From Bacteroides ndongoniae (GTDB lineage Bacteria > Bacteroidota > Bacteroidia > Bacteroidales > Bacteroidaceae), in contig NZ_FNVV01000014.1 of the NCBI RefSeq assembly GCF_900108345.1, positions 868,001 to 932,000 on the forward strand: 64,000 nt of DNA. Direction: 5' to 3'. The notes beneath the pieces were generated by a model. That model had not been told where the DNA came from. It did not search any database and worked only from the letters and a program-made list of their open reading frames with translations. The position numbers and the translations under genes are program-made. Below, in pieces: positions 6,432 to 14,687 of this stretch (position 1 is its first letter; each line of letters opens with the position of its first letter).

Positions 6432-9107
6432 TTATTCAATCCCCTTTATGGTCTTCATCAATTGCTCACCAAGACCGATGGTATATCCCTGCGAGACGAA
6501 GACTACACGGTTGAACGTATCGGCGATGATGAAGACAGGCAAATTGCCTGACCGCCTCAGCTTCATGTTCTCGGCTATCTGTTCGGCTATACCGTCGGTG
6601 TCGATACCATAGATCACCGTCGAAGGAAGAGCCGGGAAAGAAGAAGGCGTGAACTTGGAAGCCTGCTTCTCGTCGGGGAACAGCAACACCATCTTGCGTC
6701 CCCACTTCTCCAGGTCGGCTTTCAAGGCAGCTATGTCGCGCAAAGCATGATTCGTAGGTTCCTGGTTGACACCTAATACACCCACTACGAAGTAGCCGCG
6801 TCCGCAAGCCTGCAACAGGCTTTGCTGTTCGTCCGTTGCCTTGCCATCCCAACGGGTAAAGAGCGATTCGGAGTTGAAGTTGCCTATCACCTGTACTTCA
6901 TCCTGACTTTCGCGCATCACAAGATCGATGCGGGTTGTCTGTCCCGGTTCGATGCTGAATGAAACCATCCGCGCAAGGACAGCGCCACTGGCCAGACGGG
7001 TTCCGGTGACCAACACATAGCTGCCGGCATCCAGCGAAGTACCGTTCTTCAGCAAGCCGGCCCAGGTGGTGCCTTCCGCATTGTTGGCATTGCCTTCTTC
7101 GTAGGTCAGCAACTGCAGCATACCTTCGGGGGTAAGTTTCGACAAAGTGAAGTGCGAATAATATTTAGGATTGTCCAACAACTTAATAGGAGTATAAGTT
7201 GCCACCAGTTTACCACTCTTTCCTTCTTCTACTTCCGAAGTTGTTTTCTCGAAATCTACATCAATGGCTCCGTTGTCGTTCAGCAATTGAACCTTACCCG
7301 TCACTTCGTGAATGCGTGCGGGGATACCCATGCTGCGTGCCATCGATACGAAGAAGATGTCGCGACTGTGCGGATCGGCCAGACGGGCTTTCCATACACC
7401 GGCCGGAGATATGGGCGAAGCACCCAGATTACAGTTCTTGTCCACACGGATGTTTTCCGACACCCAAGCGACAAGTTTCATCGGTTCGGCCACGTAAGCT
7501 TTGCACTCTTCCTCGGAAACCACTTGCTTGAAGAAGGCTTTATAAGGCGTCAGTGCCTCGTTGCTGACACGCGGATTGCGCACATAGCGGCGGAAAAGGT
7601 CGGCATTGGGGCAAAGACGCGACAACATGTGGTCCAGCAATACGTCGAGGGTAACATCGCGCAGGTCTTTCTCCGAAATGCGTTGCAGCAGGTCGAAACC
7701 ACCCACCTTCGACTTCTCGGAGCGCAGACGGGCCATAAAGTTGGTGATGACGGCATGATTGCCACGCGAAGCCACCAGGATGCGGGCAGCAGCGTCCTCG
7801 TCCAAACGATACAGACGGGCAAACTCACGCGCCTTCTCGTCGGTCATGAAGGTGGCGGTATAGGCATTGCGGATAGAGTCTTCGTGTGCCAGACGGCGGT
7901 CGTTCTCGGCGCGTTGCTCGGGCGTTACTTCGGGCAGGTTGGCATTCTCGGCAGGAGGCACGATGTCCAGATCGACGGCAAACGCGGCACCCGGCTCTTT
8001 ATCAAGCTTCACTTGCAGCTCGCTGTCCTTGCCGAAAGAAAGTTTGGCAAAGCCTGTCTTTCCGCCTTTCGATGCCCACACCAGCATATCGCCCTTGCCG
8101 GCAGTCAGCGAGGCCTTGCCTTCGGCATCGGTCTGCTTGCGGGCTACGGTATAGAATTCGGCATAGTTATAGAGTTTGAACTCGACAATGGCATCGGGCA
8201 CAGACTTGCCTCCGGCGTCTACTACCTGCACCACGGCACGGGCTGTCGGGGCGTAATTGTCTATCACATTGATTTCCGTATAGCAATTGGTCACGGACAT
8301 TACTTCTTCGGGGCCTTCGTAGCGTCCGAACACCTTGGTGTGCATCAGCATTCCCCGGCTGGCTGGGGCGTTGAACCATCCCAAGTCGAGTACGGGCTCG
8401 GGCTCGCAGGCTCCCAAGAAGTGCCACTTGCCGTCGGCCCAGGCCTCCACCCAGGCATGATTGTCGTCGGTGTGCGCCCAACGGGGCGTATAGACCTGAC
8501 GCGCCGGTATGCCTACCGAACGCAAAGCGGCCACCAGCAAGGTAGACTCTTCGCCGCAACGGCCATAAGCCGTACGGACAGTAGCCATAGGCGAACTGGT
8601 GCGGGCATCGCTTGGCTGATAGACGGCCTTCTCGTGACACCAGTGGTTCACTTCGAGGATGGCGTCGTGCAGCGAAAGTTGCTTCACGCGGTCTTTCAGT
8701 TCCTTATAGAATACGACACGTGCACTGTCCAGATGCTCGTTGTTCACCCGCGCCGGAAGCACAAAGTGACGGAACAGTTCTTCGGGAATATCGCCGCCCC
8801 AGGGCATTTCGTCGGCTGCCTGACGCGATGCACGTACGTTCATCAAGTGGAATTCGCCCGGATAATCGGTAATGTCGGCCAGGGGCATGTAGGCATAAAG
8901 AAACTCCAGTGCCTCGCGCTCGTACGTGTCAAGGTCGGTGTCGAGCACGGCAAACAGGTCGCCCTGCGGCATCTGTTTCTTTTTCAGTTCCAGGTCTTGT
9001 TCTACCTTGGCACGGTATTCGGCATCTTTGATAAAATGGGAATTGCCGCACGCTGCAAGCAAGCACGACAGCAATAAGAAGTAAAGGGGAAGAAAACGAG
9101 TTCGCAT
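6432..9107 (-). CDS. Transglutaminase-domain lipoprotein with C-terminal thioredoxin-like domain
   Basis: The 891-aa product starts with a lipoprotein signal (hydrophobic core then LAACG, Cys about residue 20), so it is probably a membrane-anchored envelope protein. A transglutaminase-like core follows, with the catalytic Cys in YGRCGEES (about 183) and His in DDNHAWVEAW (about 217); the segment where the family's Asp usually sits reads WHFLGACEPEP. A carboxypeptidase-regulatory/Ig-like region and a long linker come next. The last ~130 residues look like a thioredoxin fold without a CxxC pair. The ATG at 9107 is chosen because it opens the signal peptide; the frame open further upstream runs through a repeat array. 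Substrate unknown: protease, cross-linking or amidase activity are all possible for this fold. Confidence 0.82.
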   Translation of the reverse strand: MRTRFLPLYFLLLSCLLAACGNSHFIKDAEYRAKVEQDLELKKKQMPQGDLFAVLDTDLDTYEREALEFLYAYMPLADITDYPGEFHLMNVRASRQAADEMPWGGDIPEELFRHFVLPARVNNEHLDSARVVFYKELKDRVKQLSLHDAILEVNHWCHEKAVYQPSDARTSSPMATVRTAYGRCGEESTLLVAALRSVGIPARQVYTPRWAHTDDNHAWVEAWADGKWHFLGACEPEPVLDLGWFNAPASRGMLMHTKVFGRYEGPEEVMSVTNCYTEINVIDNYAPTARAVVQVVDAGGKSVPDAIVEFKLYNYAEFYTVARKQTDAEGKASLTAGKGDMLVWASKGGKTGFAKLSFGKDSELQVKLDKEPGAAFAVDLDIVPPAENANLPEVTPEQRAENDRRLAHEDSIRNAYTATFMTDEKAREFARLYRLDEDAAARILVASRGNHAVITNFMARLRSEKSKVGGFDLLQRISEKDLRDVTLDVLLDHMLSRLCPNADLFRRYVRNPRVSNEALTPYKAFFKQVVSEEECKAYVAEPMKLVAWVSENIRVDKNCNLGASPISPAGVWKARLADPHSRDIFFVSMARSMGIPARIHEVTGKVQLLNDNGAIDVDFEKTTSEVEEGKSGKLVATYTPIKLLDNPKYYSHFTLSKLTPEGMLQLLTYEEGNANNAEGTTWAGLLKNGTSLDAGSYVLVTGTRLASGAVLARMVSFSIEPGQTTRIDLVMRESQDEVQVIGNFNSESLFTRWDGKATDEQQSLLQACGRGYFVVGVLGVNQEPTNHALRDIAALKADLEKWGRKMVLLFPDEKQASKFTPSSFPALPSTVIYGIDTDGIAEQIAENMKLRRSGNLPVFIIADTFNRVVFVSQGYTIGLGEQLMKTIKGIE

Positions 9108-9288
9108 AAGATTAAATTTATGTTGGTTACTCGGACAAAGATACTGAATGATGAGCGCAATACAAAAAGAAGCCTGCTTATTTTTTATTGCCGAACCGCA
9201 TCCCTCCCCTTCCGTTTCCGAATCGGCAGACTGCTTTTTATCACGGAAAAGGCTGGCATCTTCGGACAGAACTCCAAGCCTGTCGGAC

Positions 9289-9398
9289 AGTGCACGCTGG
9301 CTGCACAGCCACTGCAAACAGGTTGCAGCATCACTGCAAAGGCGTTGCAGCATCACTGCAAACCGCTTTGCAGCGACAGTGCAACGGGCGTGCACTGC
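9289..9398 (+). repeat. Array of five 22-bp-period palindromic units (array 1)
   Basis: Units begin at 9289, 9311, 9333, 9355 and 9378. Units 2 and 3 match closely (arms CTGCAAA and TTGCAG, then CATC); the outer units use related arms (GTGCA / TGCAC). Each unit can form a small hairpin. The fourth unit is 23 bp, all the others 21-22. The array starts ~20 bp downstream of the DUF2141 gene stop (9418, minus strand) and fills most of the 310-bp gap before the transglutaminase gene. There are no spacers, so it is not a CRISPR array. Confidence 0.8.
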
Positions 9399-9417
9399 TT
9401 CCGGCACCGGCGGAACG

Positions 9418-9837
9418 TCACTTCAACGTCAGCACCAAGGTGGTGTCGGCCTTCAACTCGAAGCGGCAATCCTTATAGGCCGGCGGTCCCATCACGCCTT
9501 CGGCATCGTTGCTGAAGCCATACTTCTCCAGCGGGATGCCGTAAGTGCCTGTGTCCAGCCGACCGTTTCCGTTGGCATCGTGAAAGACGGAAATGGCGTA
9601 ACTTCCTGCGGGAAGTCCCTGACAGGGAATGCGGACGGTGCTGTCTTTTGCTTCGACCCGAAACCCGGTCAAAGGTTTCTTCAGAAAAGTCTCTTCCGAC
9701 GCGTAAACGGCTACGAAGAGGGAACCCTCCGGCCGCTCGATGCCGCGTACTTCGATTGTCAGATTCGGTGTGCCCGACGTGCCGGCAAATGCTTCGGCCA
9801 GCAGGAGGCATCCAAGGGAAATAAACCATGTTTTCAT
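9418..9837 (-). CDS. DUF2141 exported protein
   Basis: The 139-aa protein has an N-terminal signal peptide (cleavage near AFA-GTSG) and then a DUF2141 beta-sandwich: LTIEVRGIERPEGSLFVAVY near the start and the family's VFHDANGNGRLDTGTYGIPLEKYGFSND block near the end. DUF2141 proteins are secreted or periplasmic and of unknown function. The ATG at 9837 is chosen because it opens the signal peptide. It is the last gene after a TonB-dependent receptor (71-bp gap), which suggests the two work together at the outer membrane. Confidence 0.83.
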   Translation of the reverse strand: MKTWFISLGCLLLAEAFAGTSGTPNLTIEVRGIERPEGSLFVAVYASEETFLKKPLTGFRVEAKDSTVRIPCQGLPAGSYAISVFHDANGNGRLDTGTYGIPLEKYGFSNDAEGVMGPPAYKDCRFELKADTTLVLTLK

Positions 9838-9908
9838 AAGCTGTGTAAATAGTGATGTGAATAATATAAAGTGAATAATATGACTCATACAGCCGGGCTG
9901 CCCCCGCC

Positions 9909-11852
9909 TCAGAAGTTGGAGACGTCGTAAGCCGCCTTCTTGCCCAAGGTGATGAAAATGCCGACATAGAAGAAATGATCGTCCGACGCCCATACGGGCT
10001 GCCCGTCCACCCGACCGAACTCGTTGCGGCGTCCCAGGATGTTCGTGGCCGAGGCGTGGACGATGACTTTCTTACTCGGGAGGAACGTCAGCCCCAAGTC
10101 CAGGCTGTTGTAGGGCTTCACTTCGTCGTTCATCAGGCCGGGCAGCTGCGCATTGTGGTACGGACGACCGCTGCTGAAGCGGTTGGTCACACCGATAATG
10201 GTGCGCAGGCGTGGCACGGAGTACTTCAGTGTGAGCGACGCATTGTGGCGGGTGGCGTATTGGGGCGTCGTCAGTTCGGCATACTCCCGATACTTCCTGC
10301 GGGATATATTATAGGTATAGGAAAGATAATACTCGAAATTGTGCAACGACACGTCGTCGAAGAAGAAGAGGTCGAACCCCTTGCTGTAGCCGTAACCGTG
10401 CGAAGTAACCTGACGGACACCTGCCCCGTCGGTCTCGGCAAGCGCCAGCCGGCTATAGTCCTTGTAGTAACATTCGGCTTTCAGCAGGCGGCCATTACAA
10501 TCGTACCGGGCACCCACGTTGTATTGTACACAGACCTCCGAGGCCGGACGGGACTGCTGTACCAGCCAGGCATTCTCGGGCAACTGCGTGTAGCGGCCCG
10601 CCGTAGCCGAAAACATCCAGCGGTCGCGATAGTAATTCAGTGCCACACGGGGCGAAAAGTTCCACGTACGGCCAGCCGACACATATTCCGTCCGGCAGGA
10701 AAGCTCCGCTTTGAGCGACTCCCACGGATAGTAAACGGCCGAAAGGAAGCCCGCCCCTATAGTGGGGCTGATGCGGTTGCGGCTGTCCACACCGGCCGAA
10801 GCGAAGGCGTAAGCATCCTCGTAGTGCCGGAAGAATCCTTCCATGCCCGCCTCCATGCGGAAAGTCGGCGAAAAACGTTTTCCGGCCTTTGCCTTCAGGT
10901 GCCACTCCTGCTGTTGCTCCTGCCAGCGGTCGCCTGCCACGGCTGCTCCGCCTATCTGTCGCGAATAGTGCGAATAAGCCACTCCGCCAAACCACTCCCA
11001 GCCGTCGGTTGCCCGGCGGCGAAACGTCGAGTTGAAGTAAACATTATCCTCGCCCAAGGCAAACAGTCGCCACTCGTCTCCCTCGTACAGGGAGAAGTCG
11101 GTGCGGTCGTACTGGGCATAGACTTTCAGCACCGTGCGGTCGTCGGGCGTATAGCGTGCCTGCGAGGCGGCCGAATACATCCGGTAAGGCTTCTCGAAGT
11201 CGCGCCGTCCGCTGAAGATACGGTCGTAAAGGCTCAGATTCTGATAGTTAAGGTCGACCGAAACCGACCCTTTCGCGAAAGCACGCGTACCTCCACCCCC
11301 TGCTCCTACCACCGAAGCATTCACTCCCAACTTGGTGACGGGACTGTGGTCTTTCGTCTCAAGCGGCAGCACGGCCGACAAGGCCTCACCATACTCCAAC
11401 GGCGCACCGCCCGAAGCCAGATTGACCCCACTGAACATAAAGGTAGAATAACGGCTGCGCGCCGGAGTGTTCAAACTGACCGAGGTATAAGGATTGAGCA
11501 CGTGCATGCCGTCGATGTACGTCTGTGTCTCGTAACTGCTGCCTCCGCGCACCAATAAACGCCCGCTTTCGCCCTCGACCTGCGTCCCCGGCAATGTCTG
11601 CAAGGCCTTGTACAGGTCGCCGTTCGCACCGCCCACGGTTGCCAGTCCGACGGGTTGCAAATCGCTCCAACGACTGTTGGCGGCCGGAGTCCTGTGACCT
11701 CTGACCACCACTTCGCCCAAGTCCACACTGTCCGTAAATAGTTGCAGGCGTATCGTATCGGTCGTGGTCGTCTGCGCACGGGCAACAGCTACGCACGCAA
11801 AAGCAAGGAAATATCCCATCCATAGAATTGCTTTTCTCCTCATTGTCTTCAT
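9909..11852 (-). CDS. TonB-dependent outer-membrane receptor
   Basis: The product (~647 aa) has a signal peptide ending near VARAQ, a TonB-box-like segment (LGEVVVRG), a plug domain (LQTLPGTQVEGESGRLLVRGGS, then TYIDGMHVLNPYT) and a long beta-barrel ending in a short C-terminal strand. It is much shorter than SusC-type receptors and has no SusD partner, so it is more likely a small-ligand or metal-type receptor than a glycan one. The ATG at 11852 (MKTMRRKAILW) is chosen to open the signal peptide; 11843 is also possible. Neighbours are a LytTR regulator upstream and a DUF2141 protein downstream. The ligand is unknown. Confidence 0.85.
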   Translation of the reverse strand: MKTMRRKAILWMGYFLAFACVAVARAQTTTTDTIRLQLFTDSVDLGEVVVRGHRTPAANSRWSDLQPVGLATVGGANGDLYKALQTLPGTQVEGESGRLLVRGGSSYETQTYIDGMHVLNPYTSVSLNTPARSRYSTFMFSGVNLASGGAPLEYGEALSAVLPLETKDHSPVTKLGVNASVVGAGGGGTRAFAKGSVSVDLNYQNLSLYDRIFSGRRDFEKPYRMYSAASQARYTPDDRTVLKVYAQYDRTDFSLYEGDEWRLFALGEDNVYFNSTFRRRATDGWEWFGGVAYSHYSRQIGGAAVAGDRWQEQQQEWHLKAKAGKRFSPTFRMEAGMEGFFRHYEDAYAFASAGVDSRNRISPTIGAGFLSAVYYPWESLKAELSCRTEYVSAGRTWNFSPRVALNYYRDRWMFSATAGRYTQLPENAWLVQQSRPASEVCVQYNVGARYDCNGRLLKAECYYKDYSRLALAETDGAGVRQVTSHGYGYSKGFDLFFFDDVSLHNFEYYLSYTYNISRRKYREYAELTTPQYATRHNASLTLKYSVPRLRTIIGVTNRFSSGRPYHNAQLPGLMNDEVKPYNSLDLGLTFLPSKKVIVHASATNILGRRNEFGRVDGQPVWASDDHFFYVGIFITLGKKAAYDVSNF

Positions 11853-11983
11853 CGTTTTTGTTTGATTCCGACAGCAAACATAGACGAAGAAAACAAGGCA
11901 CAAAAATATCCGGGACAGATAGCCCGGATATGTGACCGGCAGACGGCCTCGTGTGACGAACGGCCTGCCTCTGTGACGAACGA

Positions 11984-12910
11984 CTAAGCGTTCATCACCT
12001 TCTCTATCATTGTCTTAACCTGCTTTGCATACGCCCGCGAGACCGGCACTTCGTCCCGGCAACCCTCCAGGCGCAAGCGGTATCCCTGCGAATTGCCCGA
12101 CACATCGGTCACCTTGCCGATGTTGACCAGAAAAGCCCGATGGCAACGCACGATGAAGGGACAGCCTTCCACTGCCTGCTCCATCTGCTTCATGGTGATG
12201 CGCAACGTCTTCCGCACTTCTCTCTCTACGCTCCCACTCTCCGGAACATTGTGCTGCCCTGCAGGGCGACAAGTAATCTTCACGTAGTTGCCTTCGGCTT
12301 CGGCAAACAGGAAGTCGGCCGCCTCCATTTCGAGAACTTCCTTAGTAGTTCCGGCAAAAACCAGGTGCGAACTCCCGGCGGCGGTACCCCTCTTTTCGGC
12401 CACGACAGCTGCCCGTCCCGGATGCTTCAGACAGGCATTCAGCTCGGTAGCCTCCCTCAGATTACGCGCCAGCACTAAGTTACGGTTCCACATAATAAAG
12501 AAAACAATGGGGAAAGGCGCCAACAACAGTACCCAAACCATACTGATACCCAGCAAACGCCAATCGGGCGACAAGCCGAACACCCACGCCGTATACAGCC
12601 AGTTGAACAACCCTATCAGCAGACAGACAATCAGCGTGTGGAGCAACTCCTTGCCCACTGTCCAGTTCTGTTCCTTGTGATAGGCGGGAAACAGCCAGGG
12701 CAACAGATAGACCATGATGCCCAGTGCTGCGGAAGACACCACGGCATAGCCCAGCAGCACAGACAGCTTGCCGGTCTCCATCCGCGAAATGCCGAACGGC
12801 TGCAACAGATAAATAATCAGAAAGACGATCAGCGAAGGCACCACTACCGTTTTCCAACGTTTGCACAGCGCCGGATAAGGAGTTTGCAGAAGTTTTATCA
12901 GCTTTTTCAT
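11984..12910 (-). CDS. Membrane-bound LytTR-family transcription regulator
   Basis: The 308-aa protein has about four membrane helices in the first ~160 residues (for example VVVPSLIVFLIIYLL and LLGISMVWVLLLAPFPIVFF) and a LytTR DNA-binding domain at the C-terminus (about 195-305), with typical segments FLFAEAEGNYVKI and FIVRCHRAFLVNIGKV. There is no receiver domain and no kinase gene beside it, so it looks like a one-component regulator that senses a signal in the membrane. It lies just upstream of the TonB receptor on the same strand and may control it; that is inference from position. Confidence 0.87.
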   Translation of the reverse strand: MKKLIKLLQTPYPALCKRWKTVVVPSLIVFLIIYLLQPFGISRMETGKLSVLLGYAVVSSAALGIMVYLLPWLFPAYHKEQNWTVGKELLHTLIVCLLIGLFNWLYTAWVFGLSPDWRLLGISMVWVLLLAPFPIVFFIMWNRNLVLARNLREATELNACLKHPGRAAVVAEKRGTAAGSSHLVFAGTTKEVLEMEAADFLFAEAEGNYVKITCRPAGQHNVPESGSVEREVRKTLRITMKQMEQAVEGCPFIVRCHRAFLVNIGKVTDVSGNSQGYRLRLEGCRDEVPVSRAYAKQVKTMIEKVMNA

Positions 12911-12930
12911 TGCTTTTTATATAAGACGGG

Positions 12931-12938
12931 CAAAGATA
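12931..12938 (-). promoter_or_regulatory. -7 element for the LytTR regulator gene
   Basis: On the minus strand TATCTTTG matches TAnnTTTG, 21 bp before the start codon at 12910. No clear -33 element is seen. Confidence 0.45.
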
Positions 12939-13047
12939 TACAATATATTTGTAATATCCGGATAGCAAAACAGGGTTTCTTCAAAAGAAAATAGAATATA
13001 CAAGCATTATTTTTATGTTCTACAACATATACCTTGCGAACAATTTG

Positions 13048-13055
13048 TATCTTTG
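13048..13055 (+). promoter_or_regulatory. -7 element for the 41-aa gene
   Basis: TATCTTTG fits TAnnTTTG and predicts a transcript starting near 13063, about 70 bp before the ATG at 13130. It lies inside the longer open frame starting at 13034, which argues against that longer start. Confidence 0.5.
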
Positions 13056-13129
13056 CAGTGTTATTAGAGAAAAGAAAAAGAAGTAAGAACCGCTTTCCGA
13101 AATGCGGGAAGCACAAAAAGAAGACGATT

Positions 13130-13255
13130 ATGAAAAAAGACGTAAATGAAATTATGATGTTGCAGTACCGTATCAAACGTTATCAGTCGATGAGAAACGG
13201 TGCCATGTGCCAAGCCCTTAGTGGAAAACTCCAGAAACTGCTTGCCAAGCAGTAA
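13130..13255 (+). CDS. Small basic protein (41 aa)
   Basis: A 41-residue frame (starting MKKDVNEIMMLQYRIKRYQS, ending in KLQKLLAKQ) follows a good Bacteroides promoter and is closed by a strong terminator near 13335. The peptide is Lys/Arg-rich, with heptad-like hydrophobic spacing that could form one amphipathic helix. No membrane segment or signal is present. I do not recognise the family. The self-contained promoter-ORF-terminator layout is the main reason to believe it is real; the transcript could also act as an RNA. Confidence 0.6.
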   Translation: MKKDVNEIMMLQYRIKRYQSMRNGAMCQALSGKLQKLLAKQ

Positions 13256-13334
13256 TCGGAACTGAATGTAAAAGCGCTTGCCTCCGCAAGCCTGATAAAA
13301 TGTAAATAAACAACCCTTTAAATAAAATGAGTGA

Positions 13335-13375
13335 AGAGGATGTATCGCAAAAAGATACATTCTCTTTTTTCTTTA
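13335..13375. terminator. Intrinsic terminator, probably for the 41-aa gene
   Basis: An AGAG-ATGTATC arm pairs with GATACAT-CTCT around a GCAAAAA loop, followed by TTTTTTCTTT on the plus strand. The dinB gene converges on it from the other side. Confidence 0.75.
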
Positions 13376-13425
13376 TCCCTGCACAAGGAGAAGGTAACAA
13401 CTACCAACCTCGCCCCGACCTTCAC

Positions 13426-14511
13426 TTACTCCCAGTCGCTGAACTCGAAACTGAGCTGCTCCCATACTCCTTTCTTCGCCTCTTCCTCGTGCGGATTGGA
13501 GATGGAAAGGCCGATGAGCCGGATGGGATGCTGCTCGTAATCGACTTCCTTCAGCAGTTGCTTGGCCAATGGCAGAATCTCGTCGAGCGTATGAAGTTCC
13601 TGCGGACGGGTCGTGCTGCGGGTTATCTGACTGAAGTCGTGAAACTTAATCTTCAACGTCAGCGTATTCCCCTTGAAGTTATGACGCTCCAGCCTGCCTG
13701 TCAGTTCCACCGCTACATGATACAGCTCGATGATTACCGACGAACGGCGGGAAATGTCCTTCTCCAACGTATGCTCGCAACCTACCGACTTACGGATGCG
13801 CACCGCCTCGACAGGACGCAAATCGATGCCTCGGGCAAAGTCGTAATAAACGTTCCCCATCTTGCCAAATTCATGCGTCAGCATCGCAAGCGAACGGGTA
13901 CGAAGCTGTTCGCCGTTGTGTATGCCCAGCAGGTGCATCTTCTTGGCTGTGACAGGCCCTACTCCCCAGAAACTTTCGATAGGCAAACGGGCAATGAAGT
14001 CGAGTGCCTGGTCGGGATGAATGGTACACAGTCCGTCGGGCTTGCGGTAGTCGGAAGCAATCTTGGCCAGAAATTTATTGTAGGAAACACCGGCTGAGGC
14101 CACCAGATTCAGTTGGTCGCGTATCTTCTGCTTTATCTCGCGGGCTATGTCGACAGCCAGTTCCATGCCCGGCTTGTTATGGGTGACATCCAGGAAAGCC
14201 TCATCCAGCGAAAGAGGTTCTATCAGGTCGGTATACTCGTGGAATATCTCGTGTATCTGACGCGACACTGCCTTGTACACGTCCATCCTGCCGGGAATGA
14301 AAATCAGAGAAGGGCACAAACGTTTGGCCTTCTGCGACGACATGGCCGACCGCACTCCATAGCGGCGAGCCTCGTAACTGGCCGTAGCCACTACTCCCCG
14401 CTCTTCGGCACGCCCCACGGCAATAGGTTTGCCCCGCAACTCGGGATGGTCGCGCTGTTCTACGGATGCATAGAAGGCATCCATGTCGATGTGTATGATT
14501 TTACGTTCCAT
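13426..14511 (-). CDS. dinB: DNA polymerase IV (Y family)
   Basis: DinB is the error-prone translesion polymerase. Catalytic acidic motifs are visible: HIDMDAFYASVEQ at the N-terminus and SLDEAFLDVT near residue 103. The palm, the thumb HhH region (IESFWGVGPVTAKKMHLLGI) and a C-terminal little-finger domain (MERHNFKGNTLTLKIKF-like region) follow in order. The ATG at 14511 (MERKIIHIDMDAF) starts eight residues before the first motif and fits the family; an ATG at 14535 is also possible. I see no beta-clamp motif that I can name with confidence at the C-terminus. No LexA box was identified upstream. Confidence 0.92.
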   Translation of the reverse strand: MERKIIHIDMDAFYASVEQRDHPELRGKPIAVGRAEERGVVATASYEARRYGVRSAMSSQKAKRLCPSLIFIPGRMDVYKAVSRQIHEIFHEYTDLIEPLSLDEAFLDVTHNKPGMELAVDIAREIKQKIRDQLNLVASAGVSYNKFLAKIASDYRKPDGLCTIHPDQALDFIARLPIESFWGVGPVTAKKMHLLGIHNGEQLRTRSLAMLTHEFGKMGNVYYDFARGIDLRPVEAVRIRKSVGCEHTLEKDISRRSSVIIELYHVAVELTGRLERHNFKGNTLTLKIKFHDFSQITRSTTRPQELHTLDEILPLAKQLLKEVDYEQHPIRLIGLSISNPHEEEAKKGVWEQLSFEFSDWE

Positions 14512-14621
14512 TGTCAGCTTTCCTTTTTTCGGCAAGACAAGGACAAATATAGTGCACTTTTACGAAATAAAGGAATGACAGAAGTCAAATACAACGGAGG
14601 GGATGAGAAAAAAATGAAAGG

Positions 14622-14679
14622 ATAAAAAAAGAACTTCCTGCCCGTCTCCGGATGCATGTGAAGAGCGGACAGGAAGTTT
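14622..14679 (-). terminator. Terminator downstream of the GH43 gene
   Basis: On the minus strand an AACTTCCTG arm (14670-14678) pairs with CAGGAAGTT (14632-14640), followed by CTTTTTTTATCC. It is 9 bp downstream of the GH43 stop. Confidence 0.8.
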
Positions 14680-14687
14680 ATAACCGA

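Noticed and set aside
7152..9077. A 641-codon open frame on the plus strand, antisense to the transglutaminase gene
   Set aside because: It has no recognisable domain or start signal and mirrors the codon bias of the real gene on the minus strand, which has a signal peptide and catalytic motifs.
9289..9398. CRISPR array
   Set aside because: The units are directly adjacent without spacers, are palindromic, and no cas genes are present; the same holds for the arrays at 19325, 37250 and 47702.
9975..11558. A 527-codon open frame antisense to the TonB receptor gene
   Set aside because: Arg/His/Val-rich shadow of a GC-rich gene, with no promoter or family match.
13034..13129. Longer 73-aa start for the small gene
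   Set aside because: The -7 promoter element lies inside this extension, so the mRNA would begin after the upstream ATG.
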